41,414 bases of DNA, taken from IMG/VR virus record IMGVR_UViG_3300021959_000107, positions 1 to 41,414 of that record, one strand, 5' to 3'. The notes beneath the pieces were generated by a model. It was not told where the DNA came from, did not search any database, and was given only the letters and a program-made list of their open reading frames with translations. The DNA comes from a virus. Both the position numbers and the translations under genes were made by a program. Positions 1-8,657 of the stretch are shown here, piece after piece (within the stretch, counting starts at the first letter, position 1; the number at the start of each line of letters is the position of its first letter).

Positions 1-2
1 CT

Positions 3-968
3 GAGCTAACTTTTGCTTATCAAGGTAATATGTCTATTAAGCAAACACCGCTAGTAGGAGAAATAGTTCAAATCGAAAGTCTTCCCTCAGAGGACAGAGA
101 AACTTTTGTAAACTCTAAAAAGCCTTATTGGAATAGCATAGTACCGGTATGGAATAACCCTCACTACAACGCCTACTTTGATGAAATTCAAAACTATAAT
201 GAAGAAACTGAAGAAGTTGAGCCGACAGAAGATGAAAATTTTATTGAAAAATCTAACATTAATAGCCTACAAAGCTTCCCAGGGGACACTCTAATAGAAG
301 GAAGACACGGTCAAGGTATAAGATTTACAGGAACTAAATATAGTACGAACCCCTGGATAGACGGGTCTAATAACGGCGAACCACTTATAATAATATCTAA
401 CGGGCACACACCCGTAGAAGAGTTCGAAAATATTACTGAAAACGTAAATAATGATAAAAGCTCTATATACTTAACATCTAACCATACCGTAAACCTAAAT
501 CAAGCAAATTTAAAAAATGACTCTTGGCTTGAAAAACCCATACAAGCAGATACGTACAAAGGAAATCAGGTAATAGTAAACAGCGGGAGAGTTTTTATAA
601 ATGCTAAAGATGAGAATATTTTTTTATCCTCAAAAAACAGTATAGGGATTAACTCTCAAAACTTAAATATTGATAGCGATGAATATATAAGTCTAGACTC
701 TAAAAACATTCTACTAGGAGTACAAGCAAGAAAAAAAGAAGAACCGGTGATTCTTGGTAACGAATTAGAGATTTTCTTAAGACAGCTCATATCGGAAATT
801 ACCGCTATGTCTAAAGCTATGACTAAAGCTAAAACCCTAGACGGTAAACCTATCCTTGATTTAAATTTTCAAGGTAAAATATCTCAAGTAGTTTTAGATA
901 GCTTGAACAAGCAAATTAACCCTTACGGTAAATCTATTCTTAAATCTAAAAAAGTATTCACTGAATAA
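3..968 (+). CDS. gp5: gp5-like baseplate hub/spike protein, 5' partial
   Basis: Central tail-spike protein of a T4-type baseplate. The first ATG is at base 30, but the same frame is open to the window edge and encodes ELTFAYQGN just before it, so I think the gene starts upstream and is truncated here. After the start comes an OB-fold-like stretch (PLVGEIVQIESLP, then WNNPHYNAYF), then a conserved block with FPGDTLIEGRHGQGIRF and WIDGSNNGEPLIIISNG. The C-terminal third has short alternating hydrophobic strands (INAKDENIFLSSKNSIGINS) typical of the gp5/VgrG beta-helix. There is no recognisable lysozyme domain, unlike T4 gp5. It lies directly upstream of the gp25 and gp6 genes, which fits a baseplate operon. 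The family call is from pattern recognition of gp5 homologues in marine T4-like phages. Confidence 0.8.
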   Translation, partial: ELTFAYQGNMSIKQTPLVGEIVQIESLPSEDRETFVNSKKPYWNSIVPVWNNPHYNAYFDEIQNYNEETEEVEPTEDENFIEKSNINSLQSFPGDTLIEGRHGQGIRFTGTKYSTNPWIDGSNNGEPLIIISNGHTPVEEFENITENVNNDKSSIYLTSNHTVNLNQANLKNDSWLEKPIQADTYKGNQVIVNSGRVFINAKDENIFLSSKNSIGINSQNLNIDSDEYISLDSKNILLGVQARKKEEPVILGNELEIFLRQLISEITAMSKAMTKAKTLDGKPILDLNFQGKISQVVLDSLNKQINPYGKSILKSKKVFTE

Positions 969-1768
969 TGCCACATGTTTACCTAAAAGATTTTAAAAGT
1001 AATATTAGTGCTATCGCAACTGCACTACTAGCTGAAGCAGAAGCATACGCGATAAGATACGCTTTACAAAAAGTTCAAGAGCTGATTGATAGGCTTTTGG
1101 AACAATGCCCCCCTCCTAGTGAACTCAAACAAATTAACAGAAGCGTCGACAGTGTTAAAAAAGTAAAATTAGGAATAGAGAAAAAAGTCGAAACAGTGAA
1201 AAAACAAGCAGAAAAGCTTGATAAACCTATAAAAGCAACTAAAGCTAGCATAGAGATACTTTCACATTTTCCACTTCCCTCAGCCGTCCCCCCTGGTATA
1301 GGCCTACCCGTAGGAGTATTAAACACATACGGTAATTCTTTAGAATACTTAAGAGGTATGGTTAACGCTCTTGAAGACGATAAAGAAGGTATTTTATCGG
1401 TAACTGAAACCGCTATTAATACCTTTAACCCCGTCTCAGTAAAATTAGCACGAATAGAAAACTTACTTAATAGGTGTATTGAAAATCCTAATTTGACAAA
1501 AGAAGATAGAGAATCTATACTAGGAATATCAAATAGAAAAACTAATACTAATAATACTTTAAAAGAACTATTTGAATCTCAATTAGGAGGTAAATATACG
1601 TTGAGTATAGAGCTTGATAAAGAACAAAAAACTATAACACCCAAAAGAAGAGCAATTGCAGTAGATGAAAATGGAGTTATTATACTTAAAGGACCGTTTT
1701 CTTACGCAGGCTCACCTGAAATACTTATAGAAGAAATAAAATTTAGAATAAATAATCAACTTCCATAA
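968..1768 (+). CDS. Conserved baseplate-module protein, unknown function
   Basis: Protein of 266 residues whose ATG overlaps the last base of the gp5-like gene's stop codon, so the two are likely translated together. The N-terminal half is strongly helical (residues about 5-45 and 55-95, Lys/Glu/Val-rich, probable coiled coil). A Pro/Gly-rich hinge with PLPSAVPPGIGLPVGV follows, then a second helical region. The C-terminal 60 residues look beta-rich (KYTLSIELDKEQKTITPKR and GVIILKGPFSYAGSPEILIE). There is no signal peptide or transmembrane segment. Its place between the spike and gp25 suggests a hub-associated or tail-assembly protein, but I do not recognise the fold and assign no function. 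Confidence 0.75.
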   Translation: MPHVYLKDFKSNISAIATALLAEAEAYAIRYALQKVQELIDRLLEQCPPPSELKQINRSVDSVKKVKLGIEKKVETVKKQAEKLDKPIKATKASIEILSHFPLPSAVPPGIGLPVGVLNTYGNSLEYLRGMVNALEDDKEGILSVTETAINTFNPVSVKLARIENLLNRCIENPNLTKEDRESILGISNRKTNTNNTLKELFESQLGGKYTLSIELDKEQKTITPKRRAIAVDENGVIILKGPFSYAGSPEILIEEIKFRINNQLP

Positions 1769-1773
1769 CATAA

Positions 1774-1784
1774 CTATTTATATA
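1774..1784 (+). promoter_or_regulatory. Candidate late-promoter motif CTATTTATATA
   Basis: One of nine intergenic copies of a TATTTATA-type motif in this window. Here it sits between two genes, only 1 base before the next ATG, closer than the usual 15-35 bases. If it were a -10 element here, the transcript would be leaderless or start inside the gene. The promoter role is inferred only from recurrence. Confidence 0.3.
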
Positions 1785-1785
1785 T

Positions 1786-2199
1786 ATGAAACTCGATCAA
1801 TTACGAAAAATAATAAGAGAAGAAGTGAGAGCAGCTGTTAAGGAGGAGTTACAAGAAGTAATGAATGAAGCTGTAAAAGCAGCCTCAGCTCCACAGCAAA
1901 GCTATACACAAGTTCCTAAAGGACAACCTAAAAAATGGTCTGTAGGTAAATCAGCTACTTTAGACGAGATGCTATCTGCTACCAGACAAGAGATGACCGG
2001 TCAAGATTACAATAATATTATTGGAGGGTCAGGAGTACATAAACCGAATTTTGCATCTACAATGGCTACACAGATGAGCATGGAAAATAAAGGACCAATG
2101 CCTGGTATAGATATTTCACAACTCGACTTTGTTTCAAAAGCAAAATCTGTATTAGATGCTTCGTATAAGAAAGATAAACAAAAAGCAGGAGTACTTTAA
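1786..2199 (+). CDS. Small protein with helical capsid-targeting-like N-terminus
   Basis: Protein of 137 residues, unknown function. The first 35 residues form a highly charged amphipathic helix starting MKLDQLRKIIREEV and rich in Glu, Lys and Ala. It is followed by a polar, Gln/Ser/Pro-rich linker and a less structured C-terminal half with FVSKAKSVLDASYKKDK. The N-terminus belongs to the MK-x-x-x-L/I-I-x-E type repeated across this window. It is the last gene before gp25, in the baseplate cluster, so it is probably a virion or assembly protein. The start follows an AT-rich motif without a Shine-Dalgarno sequence. Confidence 0.7.
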   Translation: MKLDQLRKIIREEVRAAVKEELQEVMNEAVKAASAPQQSYTQVPKGQPKKWSVGKSATLDEMLSATRQEMTGQDYNNIIGGSGVHKPNFASTMATQMSMENKGPMPGIDISQLDFVSKAKSVLDASYKKDKQKAGVL

Positions 2200-2202
2200 T
2201 AA

Positions 2203-2613
2203 ATGGCGTTCGAAGTAAGAAAAATTAACCCTTTAGATCTACAGCCAAGAAAAGCAATCGGTGTAAGCCTTCCTTTCTCTGGACAGGGAGTATTTAACTC
2301 AACTTACCAAACAAAAGATGCTTTGAAAGCAAATTTAATTAATTTTTTCTTAACAGAAACTGGAGAAAGGTTTTTAAACCCTACCCTAGGTACTAAGTTA
2401 CGTGCTTTACTTTTTGATAGTCTAACTGAAGAAAAAGTGAAGCAGATAGACTTCATAATAAAAGAAGACCTTAAGCTTAACTTTCCTAAAGTGGAGCCAG
2501 TTGAAATAACAACAACTGGCATACCGGATAGAAATACCGTTCAGTTTTACTTAAAGTATAAAGTTTCAGAAACAAACATTGAAGACGAACTTGCAATAAA
2601 CTTTGAACAATAA
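2203..2613 (+). CDS. gp25: Baseplate wedge protein gp25
   Basis: T4 gp25-like baseplate wedge component, a lysozyme-like-fold protein that in contractile injection systems nucleates sheath assembly on the baseplate (established for gp25/W-like proteins). The 136-residue length is typical. The body reads as the family: NSTYQTKDALKANLINFFLTETGERFLNPTLG, given here in two pieces (NSTYQTKDALKANLINFF, then LTETGERFLNPTLGTKL), followed by a helix and a C-terminal beta segment ending in VSETNIEDELAINF. The E-x-G-E-R-x-x-x-P core, residues about 52-60, is the classic gp25 signature. The stop codon overlaps the ATG of gp6, the usual T4-like partner. Confidence 0.93.
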   Translation: MAFEVRKINPLDLQPRKAIGVSLPFSGQGVFNSTYQTKDALKANLINFFLTETGERFLNPTLGTKLRALLFDSLTEEKVKQIDFIIKEDLKLNFPKVEPVEITTTGIPDRNTVQFYLKYKVSETNIEDELAINFEQ

Positions 2614-4427
2614 TGGCCGAATCTAGAGATATAAAATACATTAACAGAGAATTTGCTGATTTTAAGCAAGAGTTAATAGAGTATGCTAAAAACTATTTTC
2701 CTGACAGCTACAACGACTTCTCTCCTACATCTCCTGGAATGATGTTTATAGAGATGGCTGCATATGTGGGAGATGTAATGTCTTTTTATCAAGATACTCA
2801 ATTACAGGAAACTTTTTTACAAAACGCTAAGAACCCAGCTAACTTGTACTCGTTAGCGTATATGATGGGATATAGGCCTAAAGTAAGCACCCCCTCTGAA
2901 GCACAACTTACAGTAACACAGAGAGTAGAAGCTGTAGCACCAAACTATACTCCTAATTGGAATCAAGCACTTAAAATAGACGAAAACGCTATAATTACTG
3001 CAAACTCATCCGGTACCCCAACCTTTTTGATAAACTTCCCGATTGATTTTGCTTTTTCAAGTTCTTTTGATCCAACCGAAGTAAGAGTGTTTTCTGTAGA
3101 CAGCGGTAATCCTGCAGAATTTTTACTATCTAAAAAGGTTAAAGCTTTTGCCGGTTCGGTAAAAACGGTTACCCAAACTTATACAACAGCAGAAAAATTT
3201 GCAACCATAGAAGTAGAAGACACTGATATCATAAGAGTTTTAGATATAATAGATAGTGATGGTAATACTTGGTATGAAGTACCGTTCTTAGGTCAAGAAA
3301 CTACTTTTTTAGAAACAGCAAACACTGGTGCAAGCAAAAATATAGCACCTACAGTTTTATCTTTACAAAATACTCCAAGGAGATTTGTAACTAGATTTAC
3401 ATCCAAAGGTATACTCCAAATCCAGTTTGGAGCTGGAATTGCAGGTACAGGTAAAGAAGCCTTCTTACCAGACCCTCTAGACCTTACCAATGCTGGTTCA
3501 GGAGGCGATATAAACCAGCTGTTTAAAGCTTATGACCCCTCAAACTTTTTGTTTACCGATACTTACGGATTAGCCCCTACTAATACAACATTAACCGTTA
3601 GGTATTTGACAGGAGGTGGAGTAGCTTCGAATGTACCAGCTAACTCAATTACATCAGCTACAACAGTTTCGATTACAGCAACTGATTTAACCTATCAAGG
3701 AACCCTAACATTCAATAACGAGAAAGCAGCTTCTGGCGGTAAGGACGGAGATACAATTGAAGAGCTGAGAGAAAATTCAATCAGATCTTTTGCTGAACAG
3801 CAAAGAACAGTAACACTTCAAGACTACTCCATTAGAGCATTATCGTTACCTCCTAAGTTTGGAACAGTAGCGAAAGTATACGCAACTCAAACTTCAGCAA
3901 ACAAGAAAATAGATACTGTTTTAACCTCAAACCCTTTAGCAGTTTCTCTGTATGTTCTTTCCTACAATAATAATAAACACCTGATAAACGCTCCTCTTCA
4001 ATTGAAAGAAAACTTGAAAGCTTACCTATCACAGTATATTATGATTGCTGATGGTGTAAATATAGATGATGCTTTTATAGTAAATATAGGTGTGGATTAT
4101 GAAATTATTACAAAACCAGATGCAGTCTCAAGAGACGTTTTAGTAAGGTGCACAAATGCCCTAAAAAATTATTTTAACATAAGTAGATGGTCTATAAACG
4201 AACCTATAAACCTATCACCTATATATACTCTACTTGACAAAATACAAGGCGTACAGACTGTTGAAAGTATAACTATAAAAAATAAATCTGGAGGAAATTA
4301 CTCTGAATATAGTTATGATGTTCAAGGAGCTACTAAAAATAATATAGTATACCCCTCTTTAGACCCTTGTATATTTGAAGTTAAATTCCCAGACCTTGAC
4401 ATAAAAGGACGCGTAACAACATTATAA
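2613..4427 (+). CDS. gp6: Baseplate wedge protein gp6 (J-like)
   Basis: T4 gp6 homologue, 604 residues, close to T4 gp6 in size. gp6 dimers form the inner ring of the baseplate and belong to the same superfamily as P2 gpJ. The N-terminus carries the typical sequence YFPDSYNDFSPTSPGMMFIE followed by AAYVGDVMSFYQDTQLQETF, which is diagnostic of this family. The middle is beta-rich, and the segment GGKDGDTIEELRENSIRSFA with TLQDYSIRALSLP (residues about 375-415) is the conserved baseplate-J-like core. The C-terminus has an alpha/beta domain with a typical DGVNIDDAFIVNIGVDYEI stretch. It follows gp25 with a one-base overlap. Confidence 0.93.
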   Translation: MAESRDIKYINREFADFKQELIEYAKNYFPDSYNDFSPTSPGMMFIEMAAYVGDVMSFYQDTQLQETFLQNAKNPANLYSLAYMMGYRPKVSTPSEAQLTVTQRVEAVAPNYTPNWNQALKIDENAIITANSSGTPTFLINFPIDFAFSSSFDPTEVRVFSVDSGNPAEFLLSKKVKAFAGSVKTVTQTYTTAEKFATIEVEDTDIIRVLDIIDSDGNTWYEVPFLGQETTFLETANTGASKNIAPTVLSLQNTPRRFVTRFTSKGILQIQFGAGIAGTGKEAFLPDPLDLTNAGSGGDINQLFKAYDPSNFLFTDTYGLAPTNTTLTVRYLTGGGVASNVPANSITSATTVSITATDLTYQGTLTFNNEKAASGGKDGDTIEELRENSIRSFAEQQRTVTLQDYSIRALSLPPKFGTVAKVYATQTSANKKIDTVLTSNPLAVSLYVLSYNNNKHLINAPLQLKENLKAYLSQYIMIADGVNIDDAFIVNIGVDYEIITKPDAVSRDVLVRCTNALKNYFNISRWSINEPINLSPIYTLLDKIQGVQTVESITIKNKSGGNYSEYSYDVQGATKNNIVYPSLDPCIFEVKFPDLDIKGRVTTL

Positions 4428-4428
4428 G

Positions 4429-5484
4429 ATGGCAATATATAGAATATACCCTGTAAAAGATGCTTTCATTTCAAGCGAACCTACTATAGCTGGGTCATAC
4501 CCAAACACCGGTAAGGATGAAATACTTGAAATAGGAAGCTACCCCGATTTAAACAACGTAGGAAGAACCAATAGAGCATTACTACAATTCAAATCTGAAG
4601 ATATATCCTCAGCTATTACTACTATTAACGGTGCATCATACAGCGTTAATTTAAAACTATATCTTGCTGAAGCTGGTGAGATACCTCAAACATTTAATAT
4701 TTTTGCTCATAACGTTACTGGGTCTTGGATTAACGGTATAGGAAAAAGAGTAGATGAACCAGTCAACACTTCCGGTGTAAGCTGGAAGTATAGAGGAGAG
4801 CTAGAAAATGAATGGGGAACACTTGGTGGGGATTTTGATAATGATATTATTGCCTCTCAGAGCTTTGATCTAAACTCAGACTACGATATAAACATGGACG
4901 TAAAAAGCCTTGTTGATGCCCAAGCACCTATAGGAGCTAAACCTAACGCCGGACTACTTTTAAAATTATCAGGTAGCTTAGAAAATTCGACTACATCTTC
5001 TATTAACCTCAGGTACTTTAGCTCAGACACTAATACTATATTCCCTCCATACCTAGAATTTAAATGGGACGACTCTAGTTATGATAGTGGCTCTCTTAGT
5101 CTTTTATCTACCGACATAGCTACTATATCTATAAAGAATGCCAAGGAGAAATACGCTGATTCTGATACCGTTAGATTTAGACTATCAGCTAGACCCAAGT
5201 ATCCTACAAGATCTTTTGTAACTTCTTCTATATACTTAACTGAATATAGACTTCCTGAGGCAAGCTATTGGGGGATTAAAGATGAATTTAGCGAAGAAAT
5301 GATTGTTGATTTTGATACAAACTATACTAAAATTAGCGCAGACTCTAACAGCAGTTATTTCGATGTAAGAATGAATTCCTTACAACCAGAAAGGTACTAC
5401 AGGTTACTAGTAAAAACTACTCTTGATAGCAGTAATATAATATTAGATAATAAAAATATTTTCAAAGTAACAAGAAATGGCTGA
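4429..5484 (+). CDS. Beta-sandwich virion protein (DNRLRE-like N-terminus)
   Basis: Protein of 351 residues downstream of gp6. The first 200 residues resemble DNRLRE/CBM-type beta-sandwich domains: AFISSEPTIAGSYPNTGKDE, then GRTNRALLQFKSEDI, then FNIFAHNVTGSWINGIGKR, with a later GLLLKLSGSLE strand and FPPYLEFKWDD closing the sandwich. The remaining 130 residues look like a second beta domain. It is probably a baseplate or short-fibre component. Its position matches where T4 encodes gp7-gp8, but I see no clear similarity to either. The ATG comes two bases after the gp6 stop. Confidence 0.75.
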   Translation: MAIYRIYPVKDAFISSEPTIAGSYPNTGKDEILEIGSYPDLNNVGRTNRALLQFKSEDISSAITTINGASYSVNLKLYLAEAGEIPQTFNIFAHNVTGSWINGIGKRVDEPVNTSGVSWKYRGELENEWGTLGGDFDNDIIASQSFDLNSDYDINMDVKSLVDAQAPIGAKPNAGLLLKLSGSLENSTTSSINLRYFSSDTNTIFPPYLEFKWDDSSYDSGSLSLLSTDIATISIKNAKEKYADSDTVRFRLSARPKYPTRSFVTSSIYLTEYRLPEASYWGIKDEFSEEMIVDFDTNYTKISADSNSSYFDVRMNSLQPERYYRLLVKTTLDSSNIILDNKNIFKVTRNG

Positions 5485-5821
5485 AAGCGTTCGTATAGTT
5501 AAAACTAATGTAAACAAAAAAGAATTCGATCGAGTTGTAGACCGCTCGTTTAAGACTTTTGGAGTAGAATTAGAAGAAGAACAAGCTCTTACTGTAGATG
5601 AGTTTTTTACTAATTATGAGCGCTTGTATAAAGATATTCCTGTAGACGGTGAAGTAAACTCTCATCAGTTTCTTAGTAGAGAAAGCGGTAAATTGTTAGA
5701 CGTAGTAGAGGATACAGTAAATATTCAGCCCCTGTTAGATGAAATTGATAATTTAAGAGAACAATTGCTAAATGCGAACGAAAGAATATTAGAGTTGACT
5801 AACGAACAGATTGTAGATTGA
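5477..5821 (+). CDS. Small coiled-coil baseplate-module protein
   Basis: Protein of 114 residues whose start overlaps the upstream gene by 8 bases. The C-terminal third (LLDEIDNLREQLLNANERIL) has a clear heptad pattern for a coiled coil. The middle has FFTNYERLYKDIPVDGE followed by SHQFLSRESGKLL, a pattern I recognise as recurrent in marine T4-like baseplate clusters but without an assigned function. The next gene starts inside its stop codon, so expression is tightly coupled to the large wedge protein downstream. It may be a chaperone or small wedge subunit; this is inference. Confidence 0.75.
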   Translation: MAESVRIVKTNVNKKEFDRVVDRSFKTFGVELEEEQALTVDEFFTNYERLYKDIPVDGEVNSHQFLSRESGKLLDVVEDTVNIQPLLDEIDNLREQLLNANERILELTNEQIVD

Positions 5822-8655
5822 ACAAAATAACTTATAACATATCACAGATCGACCCAGATTCATTAAACCCTACTGGTATCATTAATGAAAAGGATGGACA
5901 GCTGCTGAATGAATTTTCGGTAAATAGTATTTTTAATTACTATAAAGATCTTTCATCGCTTTCTATATACTCTTTAGATAACTCTTTACTTGAATTTATA
6001 CCTAAGTATAATAATTTTCAAATTATAGGAACAGGAGGTACATCAGGAAAAGAAGGAACTGAAGAAATCATTATAGATGTCGTAAAAGATATAAACAAGT
6101 ACGGATACAAAAACGGAGACGTAAAAGTAGTATATAATTTTTCTAATGATATTTTCACAGCAGATAATACTTCACATGAGTTTTTTATCGAAAATATTTC
6201 TCCGGATAGAACCGAAATAAGGCTTCTCTCAGTAAACCTTTCTGATTCAGATGTCGAAAATTTCGCTACTCCTTTTATTCAAGAGTTAAATAACAACACA
6301 ACGTTATTAGATTTTTTTGTAAGGTTACAAGAACAAGTAAAAATAAAAGGATTAAATTTAGATATCCTAAAAATAGAAAAAGGAAGCTCTATTATTGTAA
6401 AGTTATATGAGCCTCTACCTCAATCATTCCTACTCAACGATACGTTATCTATAGAGAAAGTAGTAGCAGACCCGGTAGCATACCAAATTGAAAGCTCAGT
6501 CTTACAGCAGGGCGAAACTATACTTCCATTAAGAGGACCAAACTTTAATGTAGAAACCACAGACTTTAACAACAACCCAACAGAGTTTTTTAACTATAAC
6601 GAGTTATTTAGTTATCCTATTTCAAGTAGTAATTACGAGCTCTATTCTTTATTCAACAAGAAAAGTATTAATATAGATGTTGATCATACAGATTATAGCG
6701 ACTTTATTCATTTTTCTTCCGCTGAAGAAAGATTAAGAAATTTTAAATATAAACTCGATTTAATTAATAGTTATAGCTCTAGTATAGAAACTATTAGATC
6801 AACTGGTTATATACAACCAGGCTTAAGTGGGAGTACTGAATATTATGAAGGACTAATTAGAGGAATAGTACAAAACTTTGACCACTACGACAGGTACCTT
6901 TACTATGAGAGCAGCAGCTATGCATGGCCAAAATCTAATACTTCAAGACCCTACTTGAATTATGTGAGCAGCCACCCTACAGCTTCTACCTTTTTTGACA
7001 ACCAAATTGTTATTGCCTCTAACTATGACAATACTAATTTAGATAACCTAGAACAAACCGTTCCCGCTTTTATAAGAGAGGATTCTACTAATGAACCCTA
7101 TATGTTATTTCTCAATATGGTTGGTCAACATTTTGATAACCTTTGGATATATTTTAAAGCTATTTCTGATAAGTACGATAATGACAATAGGTTGAATTTT
7201 GGAATCTCAAAAGATATAGTAAGAAATGCTATAGAATCTTTTGGGATAAATCTCTACAACTCAAACGAAAACATACAGAACCTACTTAGTATGTTCGTAG
7301 GAGAGACTTTCCAAACAGGTAGTGAAGTAATAAATGATAGTTACTCTATCCTCTCAGGTTCAAACCTTTCTTATTTACAACCAGTTGCTAGGGATAATTA
7401 CCAGAAAGAAATATACAAAAGAATATACCACAACATACCCCTCTTAGTAAAAAGTAAAGGAACTAACAGAGGTCTCAGAGCACTTATTAACTGTTTTGGA
7501 ATACCCTCTTCTTCTTTAGAAATACGACAGTATGGAGGTGTAAATAGATCTTCAACAGTATTCACAGGACCTTTAGATTACTTTACAGGATCCTTTGGTA
7601 AAATTAGAACGGATAATACAGGAAGTATAGTTACAGGTAGCACACTATCAGAATACACATCGATAAAGAAATACAATCAGAAGTACTCTGATGATATTCA
7701 TACTACTCAAATAGGATTTGATATAAGTGATTTTGCTAATAATGAATTTAAATCTAATCTTACAGGTTCTTTTAGTATAGATGACTATATAGGAGATCCG
7801 CAAACTAGGTATGACAATACGTATACCGGTTTAGATAAACTTAATAAAGTATTATTAGAAGGTACAGGTAGCATATACTATAAAGACCCTCAAGCATTTG
7901 TAAGATTAGTAAAGTATTTTGATAATTCCTTATTTAGAATAATTAGGGATTTTGTACCTGCAAGATCTGATATAAGGACTGGAATAGTAATTCAACCCCA
8001 TGTCTTAAACAGGAGTAAAGCAAAACAAGTACAAGTTAGCTTCACTAACGAACAGTACTCAGGCTCTATAGATGTAGTTGCAATTACTGGCTCTCACGGT
8101 AAAACTTTTCCAACTGATTCAACAACAGCCTATACAGCTTCTTTTAGAACTGCGGTAAATAGATACTCTAAGATAGTTAACACAGAAGAACCTAAATTTA
8201 CAGGAGAACTATCCGGTTCTATAATTAAAGCATCAGACGGAGAACTAAATAGAATAAACTTAATTAAGAAAGAAGGTCAACCTCCTATCATAAGAGATAT
8301 AGTAGTAATTCAAGAATCAACATCATCAGCACCTGCTGCTTGCGGTATAATTTCTTTAGATACAGAATATGTAGGAGAGCAGTATGTTTTATATGCGAGT
8401 GGTAGTGGAACTGGTGAAATTGAAATTACATCTCCGACTACCGTATCACCGACCACAACTATAACGTATTTTAACAACTTTGATGATTATGAATATTTTG
8501 TAGCAGAAGCATCAGCGTCAGCAGGTAATACATTTAATGGCTGGTATACTGACCCTACAGCTGGAACATTAGTAACAGGTAGCACTACTTTAAGAGTATT
8601 CTACGAAACTGAAGATGTGTATAGTACAAACACATTCTTTGCAAGATTTAGTTAA
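5818..8655 (+). CDS. Large baseplate structural protein, gp7-like candidate, with C-terminal InlB-like domain
   Basis: Protein of 945 residues, close in size and position to T4 gp7 (about 1030 residues). It starts with a TTG codon that overlaps the previous stop (TTGA); the next methionine is hundreds of residues in, so TTG is the only sensible start. Notable segments are IHFSSAEERLRNFKYKLDLI (about residue 298), LFLNMVGQHFDNLWIYFKAI (about residue 430) and YHNIPLLVKSKGTNRGLRAL (about residues 533-552), the last resembling the conserved core of phage tail wedge proteins. From about residue 840 a separate beta-rich region begins, and its last 40 residues (FNGWYTDPTAGTLVTGSTT onward) look like an InlB-type B repeat, an adhesion-type module. 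The gp7 assignment rests on position, size and general pattern. Confidence 0.75.
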   Translation: MNKITYNISQIDPDSLNPTGIINEKDGQLLNEFSVNSIFNYYKDLSSLSIYSLDNSLLEFIPKYNNFQIIGTGGTSGKEGTEEIIIDVVKDINKYGYKNGDVKVVYNFSNDIFTADNTSHEFFIENISPDRTEIRLLSVNLSDSDVENFATPFIQELNNNTTLLDFFVRLQEQVKIKGLNLDILKIEKGSSIIVKLYEPLPQSFLLNDTLSIEKVVADPVAYQIESSVLQQGETILPLRGPNFNVETTDFNNNPTEFFNYNELFSYPISSSNYELYSLFNKKSINIDVDHTDYSDFIHFSSAEERLRNFKYKLDLINSYSSSIETIRSTGYIQPGLSGSTEYYEGLIRGIVQNFDHYDRYLYYESSSYAWPKSNTSRPYLNYVSSHPTASTFFDNQIVIASNYDNTNLDNLEQTVPAFIREDSTNEPYMLFLNMVGQHFDNLWIYFKAISDKYDNDNRLNFGISKDIVRNAIESFGINLYNSNENIQNLLSMFVGETFQTGSEVINDSYSILSGSNLSYLQPVARDNYQKEIYKRIYHNIPLLVKSKGTNRGLRALINCFGIPSSSLEIRQYGGVNRSSTVFTGPLDYFTGSFGKIRTDNTGSIVTGSTLSEYTSIKKYNQKYSDDIHTTQIGFDISDFANNEFKSNLTGSFSIDDYIGDPQTRYDNTYTGLDKLNKVLLEGTGSIYYKDPQAFVRLVKYFDNSLFRIIRDFVPARSDIRTGIVIQPHVLNRSKAKQVQVSFTNEQYSGSIDVVAITGSHGKTFPTDSTTAYTASFRTAVNRYSKIVNTEEPKFTGELSGSIIKASDGELNRINLIKKEGQPPIIRDIVVIQESTSSAPAACGIISLDTEYVGEQYVLYASGSGTGEIEITSPTTVSPTTTITYFNNFDDYEYFVAEASASAGNTFNGWYTDPTAGTLVTGSTTLRVFYETEDVYSTNTFFARFS

Positions 8656-8657
8656 TT

